64,000 nt of DNA from Onchocerca volvulus (lineage: Eukaryota > Nematoda > Chromadorea > Rhabditida > Onchocercidae), in assembly GCA_000499405.2 (NCBI GenBank), contig HG738138.1:12277208-12341207 (forward strand), given 5' to 3'. The translations under genes and the position numbers were made by a program. Shown one piece after another: positions 52,501-64,000 of the stretch; within the stretch, counting starts at the first letter, position 1, and every line of letters begins with the position of its first letter. The notes under the pieces were generated by a model. The model had not been told where the DNA came from and ran no database searches. It saw nothing but the letters and a program-made list of their open reading frames with translations.

Positions 52501-54078
52501 TCAGGGTTGATTTCTAATGCCTTATATGCTGCATTAATCCGCGAATAACTATCACGCTCTCGCCATGCCACTTGCATTACTGAAATTCTCACCAGCAATA
52601 GTTCCTTATATATTTTTTATAAGGAAAAAATCGCGCATTTGTGGTCTGTACAATAAAAAATACACACATCATATGGAAAAGTTCAGTAAACGTAGCAGAA
52701 TTGTGTAGGATACTATGTCATCCTCAATGACGTCTTTATACCATTCATTTACTTTTAGATGGTGTAATAGTTTTCTGGCAGAAACTCAACTCACTTTCAT
52801 AATCTTGTTTTCCCGCATCCCCTTCACAAGTGAAAAAATTTTGGTGATCCTGAGCTGACAAATTCATATCGTAATATGTAAGTGGTTCTTTTCCTGTCAT
52901 TTTCGTAAACCTTTGATATTCCGCGCCACGAAATAAGGCAGTTGGATTTCGCCAAACTTTGCACTCTAGAATTGTTATTGAACAAAGAAATTTGAAAGGA
53001 GAACTAAAAATACTAAAGCATGAACCACAACAACATGAAGCTTATCATATCAATAAAATCCTCAACCTGGTACATTTCGATTGGCTGAATCAAGACCATC
53101 TTCGTTGTCACTGTCATCTTCACTACCCGTTCCATTATCACCGGAATTACTGTAAATTAATGTAGAGGTTACTGGACTTCCTAGATATTTGATGATATAA
53201 AATGATATTATATGCAGTGTGATGATTTTTTTATAGCTGCTAGCAACCATTTATGTCTTTCGGGATTCTCATTATTTTAAACTGTTTTCTAATCTTCAGA
53301 GCAATAACCTATCCATTCCGTAATCCCCAAAGTACTTAAGTGCTTATTAAAACGAGCTATTATCCAATATTTCTTATACTCATTTATTTGATATCCAATT
53401 ATTATGAGAACTGCTGCAGCAATTTTGCCCTGTTTTTTAACAATATTAGTGTATCGTAGTATAAAAAGCTTACTTAATGATGAGAACAATTACTTATTAC
53501 ACTCATTGTGTTATTCACTTCTGGAGGCATGCCTGGTGGAAGCAATGAAAATTGAAAATATTATATGTGCTGAATCAGAAAAGGTAATAAAAAATATTCC
53601 CGTTCAAGAAGGAAAAAATGTACAAGCTAGTGATGTGGTCTGCTTCCTTAAATAGCAGAAAAAATATAAACCTGACCCAAACAAGATAAACGAAAATATT
53701 TGCATCTAATTACTTATTTCTAGTTCTTTTTCAACCTTCAATACACTTACTTTTTAAAATACCACCATTCGAAGATCAGTATGATGCCGGACACCAAACT
53801 CGATGTTCCCGTCAACGCAACGTAAAATTTGGGCGTTAAGTTGTTGAAATAGATAGACGCTGCAATCATATAGAATAGAATAGTAAATTACGAAAATTAG
53901 TAATAGAAGAAATAATATAAAATCAAAAAAAGATAAAAAATTAGATACCACTTTCGAGAGATTCTGTGATATGAAGTGGACCACGTAAAATGTATACCAA
54001 TGCGATGACCAACAAGAACCATAACGCCCACAGATAAGTCCATGACCACGTCACCCACGATCGTAATCGAGTTATCAT
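49532..54078 (-). CDS. ST7: ST7 (suppressor of tumorigenicity 7) homologue
   Basis: ST7 proteins are multi-pass membrane proteins; mammalian ST7 is linked to extracellular-matrix gene control, but the biochemical role is unsettled. Exons on the minus strand: 53949-54078, 53751-53859, a linker exon near 53068-53152, 52795-52965, 52429-52579, 51936-52018, 51664-51761, 51312-51426, 51070-51142, 50547-50800, 50333-50425, 50006-50121, 49532-49672. Phases agree from 52965 onward and across the first junction. The N-terminus has two hydrophobic segments ([39 protein letters not shown]), then an acidic linker. The conserved core includes [59 protein letters not shown] and [20 protein letters not shown]. 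The last membrane segment is [19 protein letters not shown]. The join to the acidic linker near 53.15-53.75 kb is unresolved and may hide a small exon. Confidence 0.95.
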
Positions 54079-54089
54079 AGCAAAACCCT
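54079..54089 (-). promoter_or_regulatory. Probable trans-splice acceptor of ST7
   Basis: On the minus strand AATTTGTTAAG ends at 54088, leaving a 9-nt leader before ATG ATA ACT. The start is supported by the strong match of the following residues to the N-terminus of the long ST7 isoform, which also has a WSWTYLW motif. Confidence 0.55.
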
Positions 54090-55282
54090 TAACAAATTTA
54101 GGATCTCTCGTTTTACAAAATACATCTCTGAAAGACAAACGTAGTAGTGAGAATCGAATCAACAAGCATGCAAACGACAAAAAAAATAGTTTTGAAATTT
54201 AAGCATATCATACAAAAAGAAATCAAAGGAAGATTAAGTGTATTTTTTCGAGCTACAAGTAATGAGTGCTAATGCTACATTGTTTGCAATAGGATGTTTT
54301 TGCATTTCATAATATGTCTGATCTCTGTGATGCAAACGTTGGCTAAAAATGTTAATAATCTTAGAGAAATTAATAACGCACTAGAAGAGAATACATACCT
54401 TATTTTTCCATCAGGATGCAAAAAGTAGCATCAAGTATGCATCCTGAATCTACACTGATCAATTTAGAAAGTATTCATCTGAACCTAAATCTAAAAAGTA
54501 TCATGACTTTTTATCACTTAATCAACTGAACCACGATTACCGTAATCAACCAATCGCTCACTGTAACTCATCTTCTGATGATGATGTTGCTACATTTTTT
54601 CTAGTACTATCCGACAACCCATCTCGCGGATAAGAAAAATTAAACTATCCCTTTTAATCTATCTGTTTCCAATATTATATTGGAAATTTACCGGCTAAAA
54701 TGTCGCAATATTTTCTGAGATTTCATGAAATCCTAAGAATAAAATATCCAACTGTAGCATTTCGACGTATATACCACTCATCTTCTTTCGCTGCACCGCA
54801 TATCCACGAAAAAAGAAAAAAAAACCATCGAAACACAACAATTTAACTATCGTATATTAACGATCTATTTTGTTTACATCTCTGCGCAATGACCAGAGCA
54901 GTCGCAAGTTGGGCGCAAACCCACCATGCATATGTCGTGGAATCGAAGGTAGTGATTTACGAGATTCATAAACTATTACGAGAATTTCATCAATCTCTGT
55001 TAGTCCCTGATTTTGTTTGCATAGTTTTCTCTGACATATTGTTAAGGACAATGATTAGCAATATTTCTAACTTCCTCCGTACATATTATTTCCTGTTTCT
55101 TGGCAATCCCTGGAAGCCCCTAAATTATTGGTTTTCTTCTTATTTATTCCCATCGCTACTTGGATGTAATGTTAATATGGAAATTACTCCGAAACTATTT
55201 CATTTCCTGTCGGGAATTAAATTGATTGGGATTAGACGGATTCTGAAGTGGTTTTTTGATTAAGACTATTTAAATTAAGAGG
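54090..55282. other. Upstream flank of ST7, no gene recognised
   Basis: Probably contains the ST7 promoter. An open frame of 124 codons on the plus strand (54889-55263) reads smoothly, with hydrophobic stretches (IVFSDILLRTM, FLRTYYFLFLG), but matches no family known to me. It stops 19 nt before the LTR-like element and could be part of a mobile insertion or chance. Confidence 0.4.
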
Positions 55283-55974
55283 TGTTGTCACGGCAACACT
55301 GCTTGATATCCACCACACAAGTCAACTGATTGTCATTATTGAAGGCTAGGTCAATATGAAGTATTCGAAACTATTGTCGGGAAAATCCAAAAGATATAAT
55401 AAGTTGGATATAGCAGTGTCATTAGGTCAAGCAGGAAGATATTGGCGAAGTTAAAGATGTTAAAAGTCAAATGACGCCACGACAATTATTTATAAACAAG
55501 GAGTGAATCAGGATAAATAAAGAATATTAAAGGTCAAGTAGCGCGACATAGTTTTCGAAGGAATCAACAAGCCGAACGGATGAACATGTTTGCCGCCAAA
55601 ACTCCCCGATTTACAGATAACCAAGGTGAGGGCAACCAATCATGAGGCGACACATTGGAGTTCAAATAAGGGGAACCCCGAAGGATTTAGAAGGTTAGGA
55701 TTTCGGAGCTGAAATCAGTTTTTAAACTAATAAAGTTGCTCGATATAGCAAAGTTCAGACCGATACAGCAGTAGCAGTTGTTCGACAGTTCAGGTGAGCA
55801 GTTTCTTCTATCCGACCTTTATGAGCGGCAAAAGAAAGAATAACTCAGTGATCAATTTACTTGGATATTCTCTAATAATTTTTACTTGGAAATTCTCTTT
55901 GTAACGTAAACAAAGAATCATTCCTCAATCAATCAGTAAAACTTCTCTCACCAGGATTTGTCTATGTCACAACA
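55283..55974 (+). mobile_element. Probable solo LTR (BEL/Pao-like)
   Basis: A 692-bp block that is less AT-rich than its surroundings. It opens TGTTGTCACGG and closes GTCACAACA, so it has the TG...CA ends of a long terminal repeat plus 9-nt imperfect terminal inverted repeats. AATAAA at 55729-55734 is followed by GTTGCTCG and a pyrimidine-mixed tail, as in an R/U5 region. No second copy or gag-pol frame is nearby, so a solo LTR left by recombination is the likely reading. The flanks (AAGAGG and TAAAAG) do not give a clean target duplication, which weakens the call. The BEL/Pao assignment is a guess from the end sequences. Confidence 0.5.
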
Positions 55975-58900
55975 TAAAAGACTTTTCCGACAACTGTGGA
56001 ATTTCTCCTTAATTTAAATTCCTGATGATAGTTAAAATTTCCAAATTCAAATTTCCGATAACAGTTTTCTTGTGTAATCACTTTTTCGATCTATTCTGCA
56101 TCCTAAAAACCGGTGTGTGAAATACAAAAAGAAAGAATATTGCGATGACTAACTGTTGGAATTCCCACTTTTTCTGAAATTGAACCCTTGCAATTTTCGA
56201 TCCAGTAATGGTAAAATGGAGAAAACACAGTATTATACAATTCTTTTATCAGAAGCTGAAATTTGAGGTTTCGATTTAATTTTGCTGAAATTATCAAAAA
56301 GAAAAAGGGGAAAAAGACCATCAATAGTTTCTATATATCTAATGCCCGAATTTTTTTTTTTTTGAACTGCTGATTTCATCGGACTATTCTAAAAAATTAA
56401 AGCTTTTATAAGGTATCATGTAACTTAATGCTTTGAATATATTTATGTTAATTATTCTGAATATTGCTTATGGCTGATTTCCCAAATTACCCTGAAAGTT
56501 TTCAGATACTTACGATTGAATGCTAAGTATTGCCAAATAGTTCTAAATTGGTGTAAAAAAAGAAGACAAAAAATCAACAACGCTTTAATTATCTGTTACT
56601 TTCAATTTCTTAACATCCGTGAAGATTAAATAGGGGATGAATTTCAATAATTTTGATAATGATTAACATTAGCATGAATAAATTTTAAATCTCTAGTAAA
56701 TTATATCCAAAGTCAATTTTTAACTTATAAAGTGCTCAGCAAAGAACATATGTGAGATGAAATCTATTGAATTTCAATTTTAAAATTGTTCTTAACGCAT
56801 TGCTTTATGATAGATAGTACTGAGATATTGAAGGAAGCCGAAACTTGAATCAGCCATAATTTTTCATTTTTTTCAGATTGGCAGAACTGAAAGCTAAAAG
56901 AGCAAGTAATACCTATAGATATGTAAAACAAATAATTCTCTTAAACTACTTATTTCATACATTTTTCCAATGTTACTAAGTTTTTTCTATATATTTTGCA
57001 TAAATGTTTGAAGAAAAAAAAAAAGTTTTGAGCGTCAAGTATTTGAAATGATTCGTTCGAAGTATTGATTGGTTAATCTAGGTTACGGTATTTGAAACTA
57101 TAAAAAAGAAAAAAAAAATTGCAATTTACCGTCTGATGCTTTACTAATGGTTGAATTAAATGAAATGGTTTAATCATTAATCTCTTTCAGAAAAAACAGG
57201 TGCGACCGTGTAGGGCTTGTAGTCATATTATTATTCGAAGATACATAAGCAATGATTGACAACGTCTGTTTATTAAAATAGAATGAAGTTATATGGATCG
57301 AATCAGGCAGAATAATTTGGTCATTAGCTTGGATATTTACAGCCAAATTGGCTTTTAACTGCAGATATTGTGACGGAATAAAAGAAGGTCTTATCAATAC
57401 ATATGTCTCAAAGATCTATTTATATGTTGTTATTTTTTCTGTAAATTCCTACCAGTTGATTTATTATGTTTTGATATGAGATGAATGCGTATCAAATCTC
57501 TTTCCTATTTTATTATTGTAAAGTTTGGAAATTTTTTTGGTAAGCTAAAGAATTAAAGAAATGAAAATATATTTTTGAATGTGCAATTTTTTTGGAAAAT
57601 TTATTTGAAGAAACTCTGAAAGCTTTAAATTATCAAGACATATTCTTCATCAAACATATCTAAACGGTTATGTATCAATTTTCTTTTCTTCCATACTTTA
57701 AAATTTTCACAAATTTAGCATGAATACTTTTTTTTTCTTTTTTCTTTTTTTTGCAAGAAGTATTTCGTATTGCGTTATGTGAGAATGAAGCAATTGATAG
57801 AATTACTTTTACTTGGACTTCGTGGTTTGCAAATTTGATAGTTCCGAATTTATCGAATTTGTTAATCTTACTGATCAATTTTGGCGTTTTAATTCCACCA
57901 CATGTGAGATTTTTTCCAATAAGGTTTAGAAGTTAAGCAAAAAAGGTTTTGTTGAGCAGTTGAAAAGTTAAAATAAGATTTGCAAAATAAGCTTTGGTTA
58001 AATGCCAAAGTTATCACTTATTATTAACTCTCGATGATATTTTGATTGCTATTATCAGCTTTCTTCAAATTAAATGATTATTAAAATCTATTTATAATAA
58101 TATCATTTTCGGCAAACATCTCAAGTTATTGCTAAAATGTTTGATAAATTTCAATTAACTTGTATGTTTCTCATCAACTCCTTTAGGATGGCTTTGACAT
58201 TTTCCATTTCTTTATAACTTTATGAATTAAACTAGAGTCTAATCTTTAGTTCAAAACATGCATCATCCATCCGCATGACCGATCTTATTATTTTATCCAA
58301 TCTTTTCTATCTCAGATCAAGCAGAATATTTGAAAATTAATTTGCCGAAAATTTCATTTTAGTAATTAACGATCAAATCACTATATTATTGCGTCAAACA
58401 CAATCAGTGTTTTGCATAATTTTCCTAATTTTTCGATTAATGATGAAGAAATTTTTAGTGGGGCTGTAGTATGAAATAGTTAGCTATATATCTTCAGTAC
58501 GAATGATTTCTTTTTTAAATAAAATTTTAAAATTTAGAAGATTCAGCTCCATATTTTTAATTAATCTTGTAATCTGTTATGATAGAATTCAATCAGATTA
58601 AAAAAATATGAAATTGATCAAGATCATTCGCATAACTATAGTCTGTTAAGTTCATTTATTATTTCAAAATTTTTGAAAAGAAATATTTCGCAGAATTGTT
58701 CCCCAAGCGATTATTCTATTATTATAGTTCGGATTCAAATTACTGTTACCGCTTTATATATGATAAAAACTGAACAATTATTCTGTTAATGCAAAATTTT
58801 ATCATAGGACAAAATTTTCATCATTAAAATTAATGTATATGTTTGTTTACCATTGATAATTTCTTGCATTAACTATGTTAATCTCCTTAATAGTTTTATG

Positions 58901-60333
58901 AATTGAATTCCTTTGTATTTGATTCGAGATAAATTTGATTGAAAGAGTGAAGTTTCATTATTATATGAATTGCTGAAGTTCAACCTTTACATTCATGCAC
59001 AGAGTTGATAAGACAAATGTTCTTGAAATCATGCAAGTTGGGAGTGTTATCAGTATAATTTTTCATTATCTTAAATATTAGAAATGGATTTTCATAAAAT
59101 CAAGATTTTTATGTTAGATATCTTCAAAAAAAAAAAAAAAAAAAAAATTCAACAAAGGAAAAAATTGGGCTTTCAAAAGAAAAAAAAAATGAATATGCTA
59201 AATTCTTTGTTTAATTTTTAAAAATACTCCATTTAATTTAAAAAAAAAAAAAAAGGGAATTCTGAACTACGTCACATCATTGTGCGGAATGAAATTATAC
59301 TTGTATATAATGAACAGTAAAATTTTTTTGCTTGAAGCAAGTATTTAATAGTTTACCATGATTTTTTAGTTAAAATAATCCTAATTTCAAATTAATCAAT
59401 TATGCTACCAAAACTGTTTTTATTTACTTGATAAGATTGTGTGTTATCATTTTCTGAGATATTTTATTTACTTTTTTTTTTAAGTTTATTTTAATGAAAA
59501 TGGAATTTGGAAAAACAAATATAAAAATTAATATTGTCTGCTTAGCCATAGTTACTACTTATTCAACGAGGAGTAAAAACTTGATGTATTGACGGACAGA
59601 TGTTGGGAAGTTGTTTTTGTTTTTTTTTTTTTGAAGTATTATGTAATAGGTTAACAGAATAAGTGAGAGAAGTTTTTTTTTTTTTTTTAAGAAAAAACAA
59701 TAAGCAGCTATTTCTTTAATCAATCTTTCATTAAATTTAGAAATTTCTAACAAATTACTGTTCATTTCCTTCGTTTTTGTTAATATTACTTATAATTACA
59801 TAAGCATGCAAGTATTATATTGCATTACAATAAAAACAAACAGGAGTAAAAGATAAAATTCTTATTATTTATCAGAAATTCTTATCTGAATTTAAACAAT
59901 ACGATTTAAATTTGTATTCTCAAATTATTGCATCACAAGAAGTTATAAATTTGTGTGGGAAATATTGATTATCACTTATAAGTAACTTTAAACATATTTT
60001 GAAGAATGAATAAGAAGATGAAATAGTAAATGGAATTAAACACGACTATAAGGATTATTAGTATTGGCGGTATTGAGATGAAAACATTACAAAGTTGAAG
60101 AATGCCATTTTGGTGCTAATAGGTTGATGCCATTTAGCAAACAAAAATTTCAAAATAAGACCAGTTAATAGTTTGCATTTGTGACTTAAATCATTACGAT
60201 GAATTTGCTGAATGGTGACAGCAATAGAGATTCAATCTAACTATGATAATACCAGTCAACAATTCAACTGTAGTCAGCTTCTCATCTTCTCTTTCATGCT
60301 GTTTATTTCATTGATGGATATCTTACAATTTAG
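55975..60333. other. AT-rich spacer with two isolated open frames
   Basis: Mostly AT-rich non-coding sequence with A and T tracts (59130-59160, 59238-59254). A plus-strand frame at 57751-57936 follows a pyrimidine tract ending GCAAG and reads EVFRIALCENEAIDRITFTW and on into a hydrophobic segment. A minus-strand frame at 57170-57397 (RPSFIPSQYLQLKANLAVNI) also has ordinary amino-acid composition. Neither could be joined to other exons or linked to a family. They may be single exons of unrecognised genes. Confidence 0.4.
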
Positions 60334-63011
60334 GTTGCTTATTATTTCGATCACAATGAGAGTGGTAAATAATGTAAGCCTACTCTTAATTCATATTATT
60401 AAATTAGAAATGAAACAATTTATCAATTTGATTAGAATAATTTTATAATAATTTGTTTTATCCTTTAGCTATACCGAATAATTTGAAGACATGCGCTGAA
60501 TATTCGACACTTCAACGTCAATCATGCGAATGCAATCAGATAGAACAAGTATAGTCATGGACGGGAGAATCATGTTTTTGCATCCCGAACGCATCCATGT
60601 CTTCGATGAAATGTTCATGTCCTCAAGTGCAGCAACAATTACAGCAATCAAATTACTATGGATGCAATTTGCATGGACATATCGGGCAACAATGTCGAAT
60701 AGGTTGCCAACAGTCTTGCAATTCGCAATGCAATTCGTATATGCCACAAATGCATTGTGAAAATGCATGCCTTAAAGCATGCATGCAATCATGTAATTTG
60801 CAACAGCAATCTGGGAACTTGCCTTATTGGAATACAAATATAAACTCGTTGCAACAGTCCTATCCCTATTCTCATCGGCAATTGCAACCTATTACAGAAC
60901 AATGTATTACTTGTTTGATTAGTTGTGAGAAACTTTTTAGCCAGCAGCAACCTTCTCTGAACAGTAATCGATTGCAATGCGGATGCATGCAACAGTGCCA
61001 ACAAAGTTGTTCAATGGACATGCAATCGCAATTATTTTCCATCGTACAGCAGCAGCAACATCAACAATGCATGTTTTATTGTCAGCAGAATTGTCAACAG
61101 TTTTGCAATCAACAAGTAATTAGCAGTCAACTATGTCAAGTACAGTGCAGGCAACAGTGTATCAACATTTGCAACATTTCACCGCAATCACAATTTAGCT
61201 CTCAATCGTTATCGATAAATTCACACGTCAATCCGATCATCTATCCAAATTCATTTTCTCATCTGCCCCTTCCCCCAAATTCAAGCCAGTCACAATAATG
61301 TTTTAGAAAATGTTTCGACAGTTGCAAGCAATCATGTGAACAGCAGATTACTCATTGCGCCAATCCATGCAATCAAAATTGTCAGCAATTTTGTCATCAA
61401 CAGCAGCAGCAACAACAACCAGTACCCATAGTTCAGCAAGATAAGCAAGCATATAAACCACAGGTTTTTTTTTTTTTGAATATTTCTATTTAAATTAAAA
61501 TGAATTTAAGCGAAGTGAATCCGAAAATTAATTTTGTTAATAGACCAATAACTCGTTGGACATGTTTATATAATATAAATCCTCAACATATCAACATTTC
61601 CTAAAGTACGGCACTAAAAGTCAATAAAAATGCAATAATTAATTAATAATTCATTAAAAATATCATTCATAAAATTATAAAAATACAAGCAAATTGCATC
61701 AGCGAAATTGCCGTATTTAATTTTTTCAACGATTGATTTATTTTTCAACTACAATTGACAATAACAGTGGTAAGAAGTCTTTTCGTTGACGATGCCAGTA
61801 GGAAACATTGTTAAGAGCCGATTGAAAAAATGAAAGATATTTGCAACTGGCATAGCAAATCATGACTGCTGGAATTTGCTCGTAAATAAAATGATAATTT
61901 AGTGGGTCCTTTTTTTGATAATGAAACAATTTCATACTGAAATTTAAATTGGTAACCAATTATGTTAACCAAATAGTTCAACATGTCCATTTCGAACTAC
62001 CGATAGCTTAAATAATTAGAAAAATAAACAAAATGTTTGACAATTAGTATCATGAGACTTTTTTTCGGAGATATTCGGTTGCTAGTTTCTCAAATTCCAT
62101 TGTATCAAATTATTATATTTTGAAAAATCTGCTGATATCTACTTATCTATGTTATATTAGTTTAAATTTCGTTCTTTTGTCAAAGTATGTCGTGATTAAT
62201 GATTGTTTAGTGATTAGATTAGAGAAAATAATCATTTAGGGTAAAATAAAATAAATAAAAACAATCAGTTTGTTGGATAATAAATGGTGGAAATTTAGTG
62301 TAATTGTAAATATTTGTCGAATGTATTTATTATTTTCGTTCAAGATTGCAACTTTTTTGGAACTATCAATGCTTGAAGCTTTCTAATAATAACAATTTTT
62401 TAATAATTACTTCGATTTTATTTTTAATTATACCATTACAAATTATCAAAAGAAATAATAAGTCATTAAATATATGGAGTAGTTTTGAAATTTAATTGTT
62501 TGCTTTTAAAAGTGTAATTATTTTAAAGGTATTCGCAAAATTATTATTCCATAAATTATTGTTTATAAAATGTATAGTATCCATTATTATATAAATATTG
62601 GATTATATACAAAGTATTTGATAATTTTGGTTTGCTTACAACTATACTTAAAGATTCATTTTCATCACTGTGTAGGTTTCATTAAAATTTTTATTTTTAT
62701 TTTTTATTGTTATTGTTTGTTTCTTTTTCAGACAATTCGAGTGGATCTTCATCCAATAATACTTGAATCTGCACACTGTATTCCATTATGTCAGCAAACC
62801 TGCTTACAACAATGTAACCTAAACCTTATTAAAACGCGATGTCAACCAGCTGGTCAAACGATTTGCCAACAAAATTGTGATCATCGTCAACTCCAACAAC
62901 AACAACAAACAGCTGACACAATGCCAACAAAGAGCAATGATTCCGTGTCATTATTCAGATGGACATATTCCATGTAATAACGGATCGCAGTGCTACAAGA
63001 AACGTTACTGA
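60334..63011 (+). pseudogene. Cys/Gln-rich PQN/ABU-like protein locus with three breaks
   Basis: Coding pieces: 60334-60364, 60469 to about 61463 and 62732-63011; the true 5' end is not seen. The reading is dominated by Gln and regularly spaced Cys (QQCRIGCQQSCNSQC, CKQSCEQQ, NQNCQQFCHQQ, CLQQCNLN), resembling nematode PQN/ABU proteins. Those are secreted Q/N- and Cys-rich proteins tied in C. elegans to the pharyngeal cuticle and ER stress. The same frame is crossed by TAG at 60552-60554 and TAA at 61296-61298. In both cases Cys-rich coding resumes at once in frame. In the last exon a CAA tract at about 62894-62912 shifts frame: the continued frame stops at 62977, while the neighbouring frame runs on as CQQRAMIPCHYSDGHIPC to TGA at 63009-63011. 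Read literally this is a pseudogene. Sequence errors or unusual small introns are the alternatives. The exon junction at 61463/62732 is in phase. Confidence 0.65.
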
Positions 63012-64000
63012 TTGTATTTTAAGTGCTACAAAATGTTTCGATGCAAACATTTACTTTATGTAAAGTTGTTTATACAGCTTTTTTTCCTTTCCTACTCTTC
63101 TTGCAAATAATAGGAAAATGATTTTATTAATGTTATGATTAATCTAGTTTTTTCTTACTTGGAATAATTGATAGGTTTGATAAGATTTGATTCATATTAC
63201 TATGGTTTAGTTTGTAAATTTCATTGATATCTCTGCTTTCTTTCATGATTATGTAAGCATTATGATACATATGAAAAAAATTTAATAATTTTACGGGAAA
63301 TGGTTTTATGTAGCATGTAGTAATGTGTATTAGAATTAGATGAATCTATTCATCAAATTTATTTTTCTCATTAAAAAAAGGGAAGTTATAGAGATGATTA
63401 TTTCTTGCTAATATTCATAGAATTTGAAAAGAAATTTCAAATTTGATCCAATTTTTTATCATCTTTTCTTGATTATCGTCTAGTTTCAGTATACTATAAC
63501 TGCGATTGAGGAGTTCATTAATAGACATGAAAGGGGAAACCTATGTCATAATGATAATAAAGCTATCATCCGGAAAACGATAATGATATCTTGTTCAATG
63601 AAACTAACATTATGCTTCAGTAATTTGATTTTATTTTTAATTTGCAATAAAATTTTGAAGAGAAAAAGAAAAGCTGTGTAGTTTTTGAACTAATTCATTC
63701 TTGTTTTTACTTGATAAAAATTAAAGCTAATGCCAAACTGATTTGTTTATTATAATAGAATCCGGAAATTAAATATTGATAAGCATCGATTATTACCGAA
63801 GATCATTTGGTAACAAAACTCATTTATGTAAATAATTGATTGATGTGAAAAGCAAGATGTGGTAAACCATACATTCTGATATACTGGAATGATCCATGCA
63901 TATTTGTTTGACATACAAAGCAAGTCCAACATTCTCAGTTTCTTTCCGGAAAATGCATGATTAAATTTATAATGTGGGGAAAATTTCGAATAGTTCATTT
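63012..64000. other. 3' flank, no gene recognised
   Basis: AT-rich sequence after the Cys/Gln-rich locus. The 82-codon minus-strand frame at 63750-63998 has no recognisable domain and may run past the window edge. Confidence 0.45.

Noticed and set aside
54889..55263. 124-codon plus-strand ORF upstream of ST7
   Set aside because: Smooth but unrecognised, with no splice context; not listed as a gene, noted in the flank entry.
1..64000. CRISPR arrays, rRNA genes, spliced-leader RNA genes, bacterial genes
   Set aside because: Looked for regular direct repeats, conserved rRNA words and the nematode SL1 sequence on both strands; none seen.

Overview
The window is AT-rich eukaryotic DNA from a nematode, most probably a spirurid or filarial worm. 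This rests on many short introns with TTTCAG- or TTTTAG-type 3' sites, AG acceptors only 6 to 19 nt upstream of three start codons (the mark of spliced-leader trans-splicing), mariner debris, long T and A tracts, and the protein content. No species can be named from the sequence alone.

Layout. (1) About 1356-16699, minus strand: the MASK/ANKHD1 homologue (multiple ankyrin repeats, single KH domain). I traced about 38 exons from the initiator ATG to just before the KH domain; the KH and C-terminal exons lie beyond position 1. A broken mariner element sits in one intron, and two introns appear to use GC-AG splice sites. (2) 16700-28488: a gene-poor stretch with a GC-richer island near 18.0-18.3 kb, alternating CA/GT/CG repeats, a second mariner fragment near 20.6 kb and a 73-nt T tract. 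(3) 28489-32570, plus strand: an eight-exon peptide-type G-protein-coupled receptor, about 498 residues in my model, related to the sex-peptide/myosuppressin receptor group. (4) 35337-48321, minus strand: the MON2 homologue, an Arf-GEF-like scaffold of the trans-Golgi and endosome. (5) 49532-54078, minus strand: the ST7 homologue, a multi-pass membrane protein. ST7 lies upstream of MON2 on the same strand, separated by 1.2 kb. (6) 55283-55974: a probable solo LTR. (7) 60334-63011, plus strand: a Cys/Gln-rich, PQN/ABU-like locus interrupted by two in-frame stops and a frameshift.

Working together: MON2 and ST7 may be co-transcribed. As I recall, the C. elegans homologues (F11A10.4 and F11A10.5) are also neighbours, on the chromosome that carries the MASK homologue R11A8.7. 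If so, the window keeps local gene order across nematodes. No CRISPR, bacterial operon, tRNA or rRNA was found. The most unusual signals are the triply broken Cys/Gln locus, several long fold-back sequences inside introns, and the GC-AG introns.
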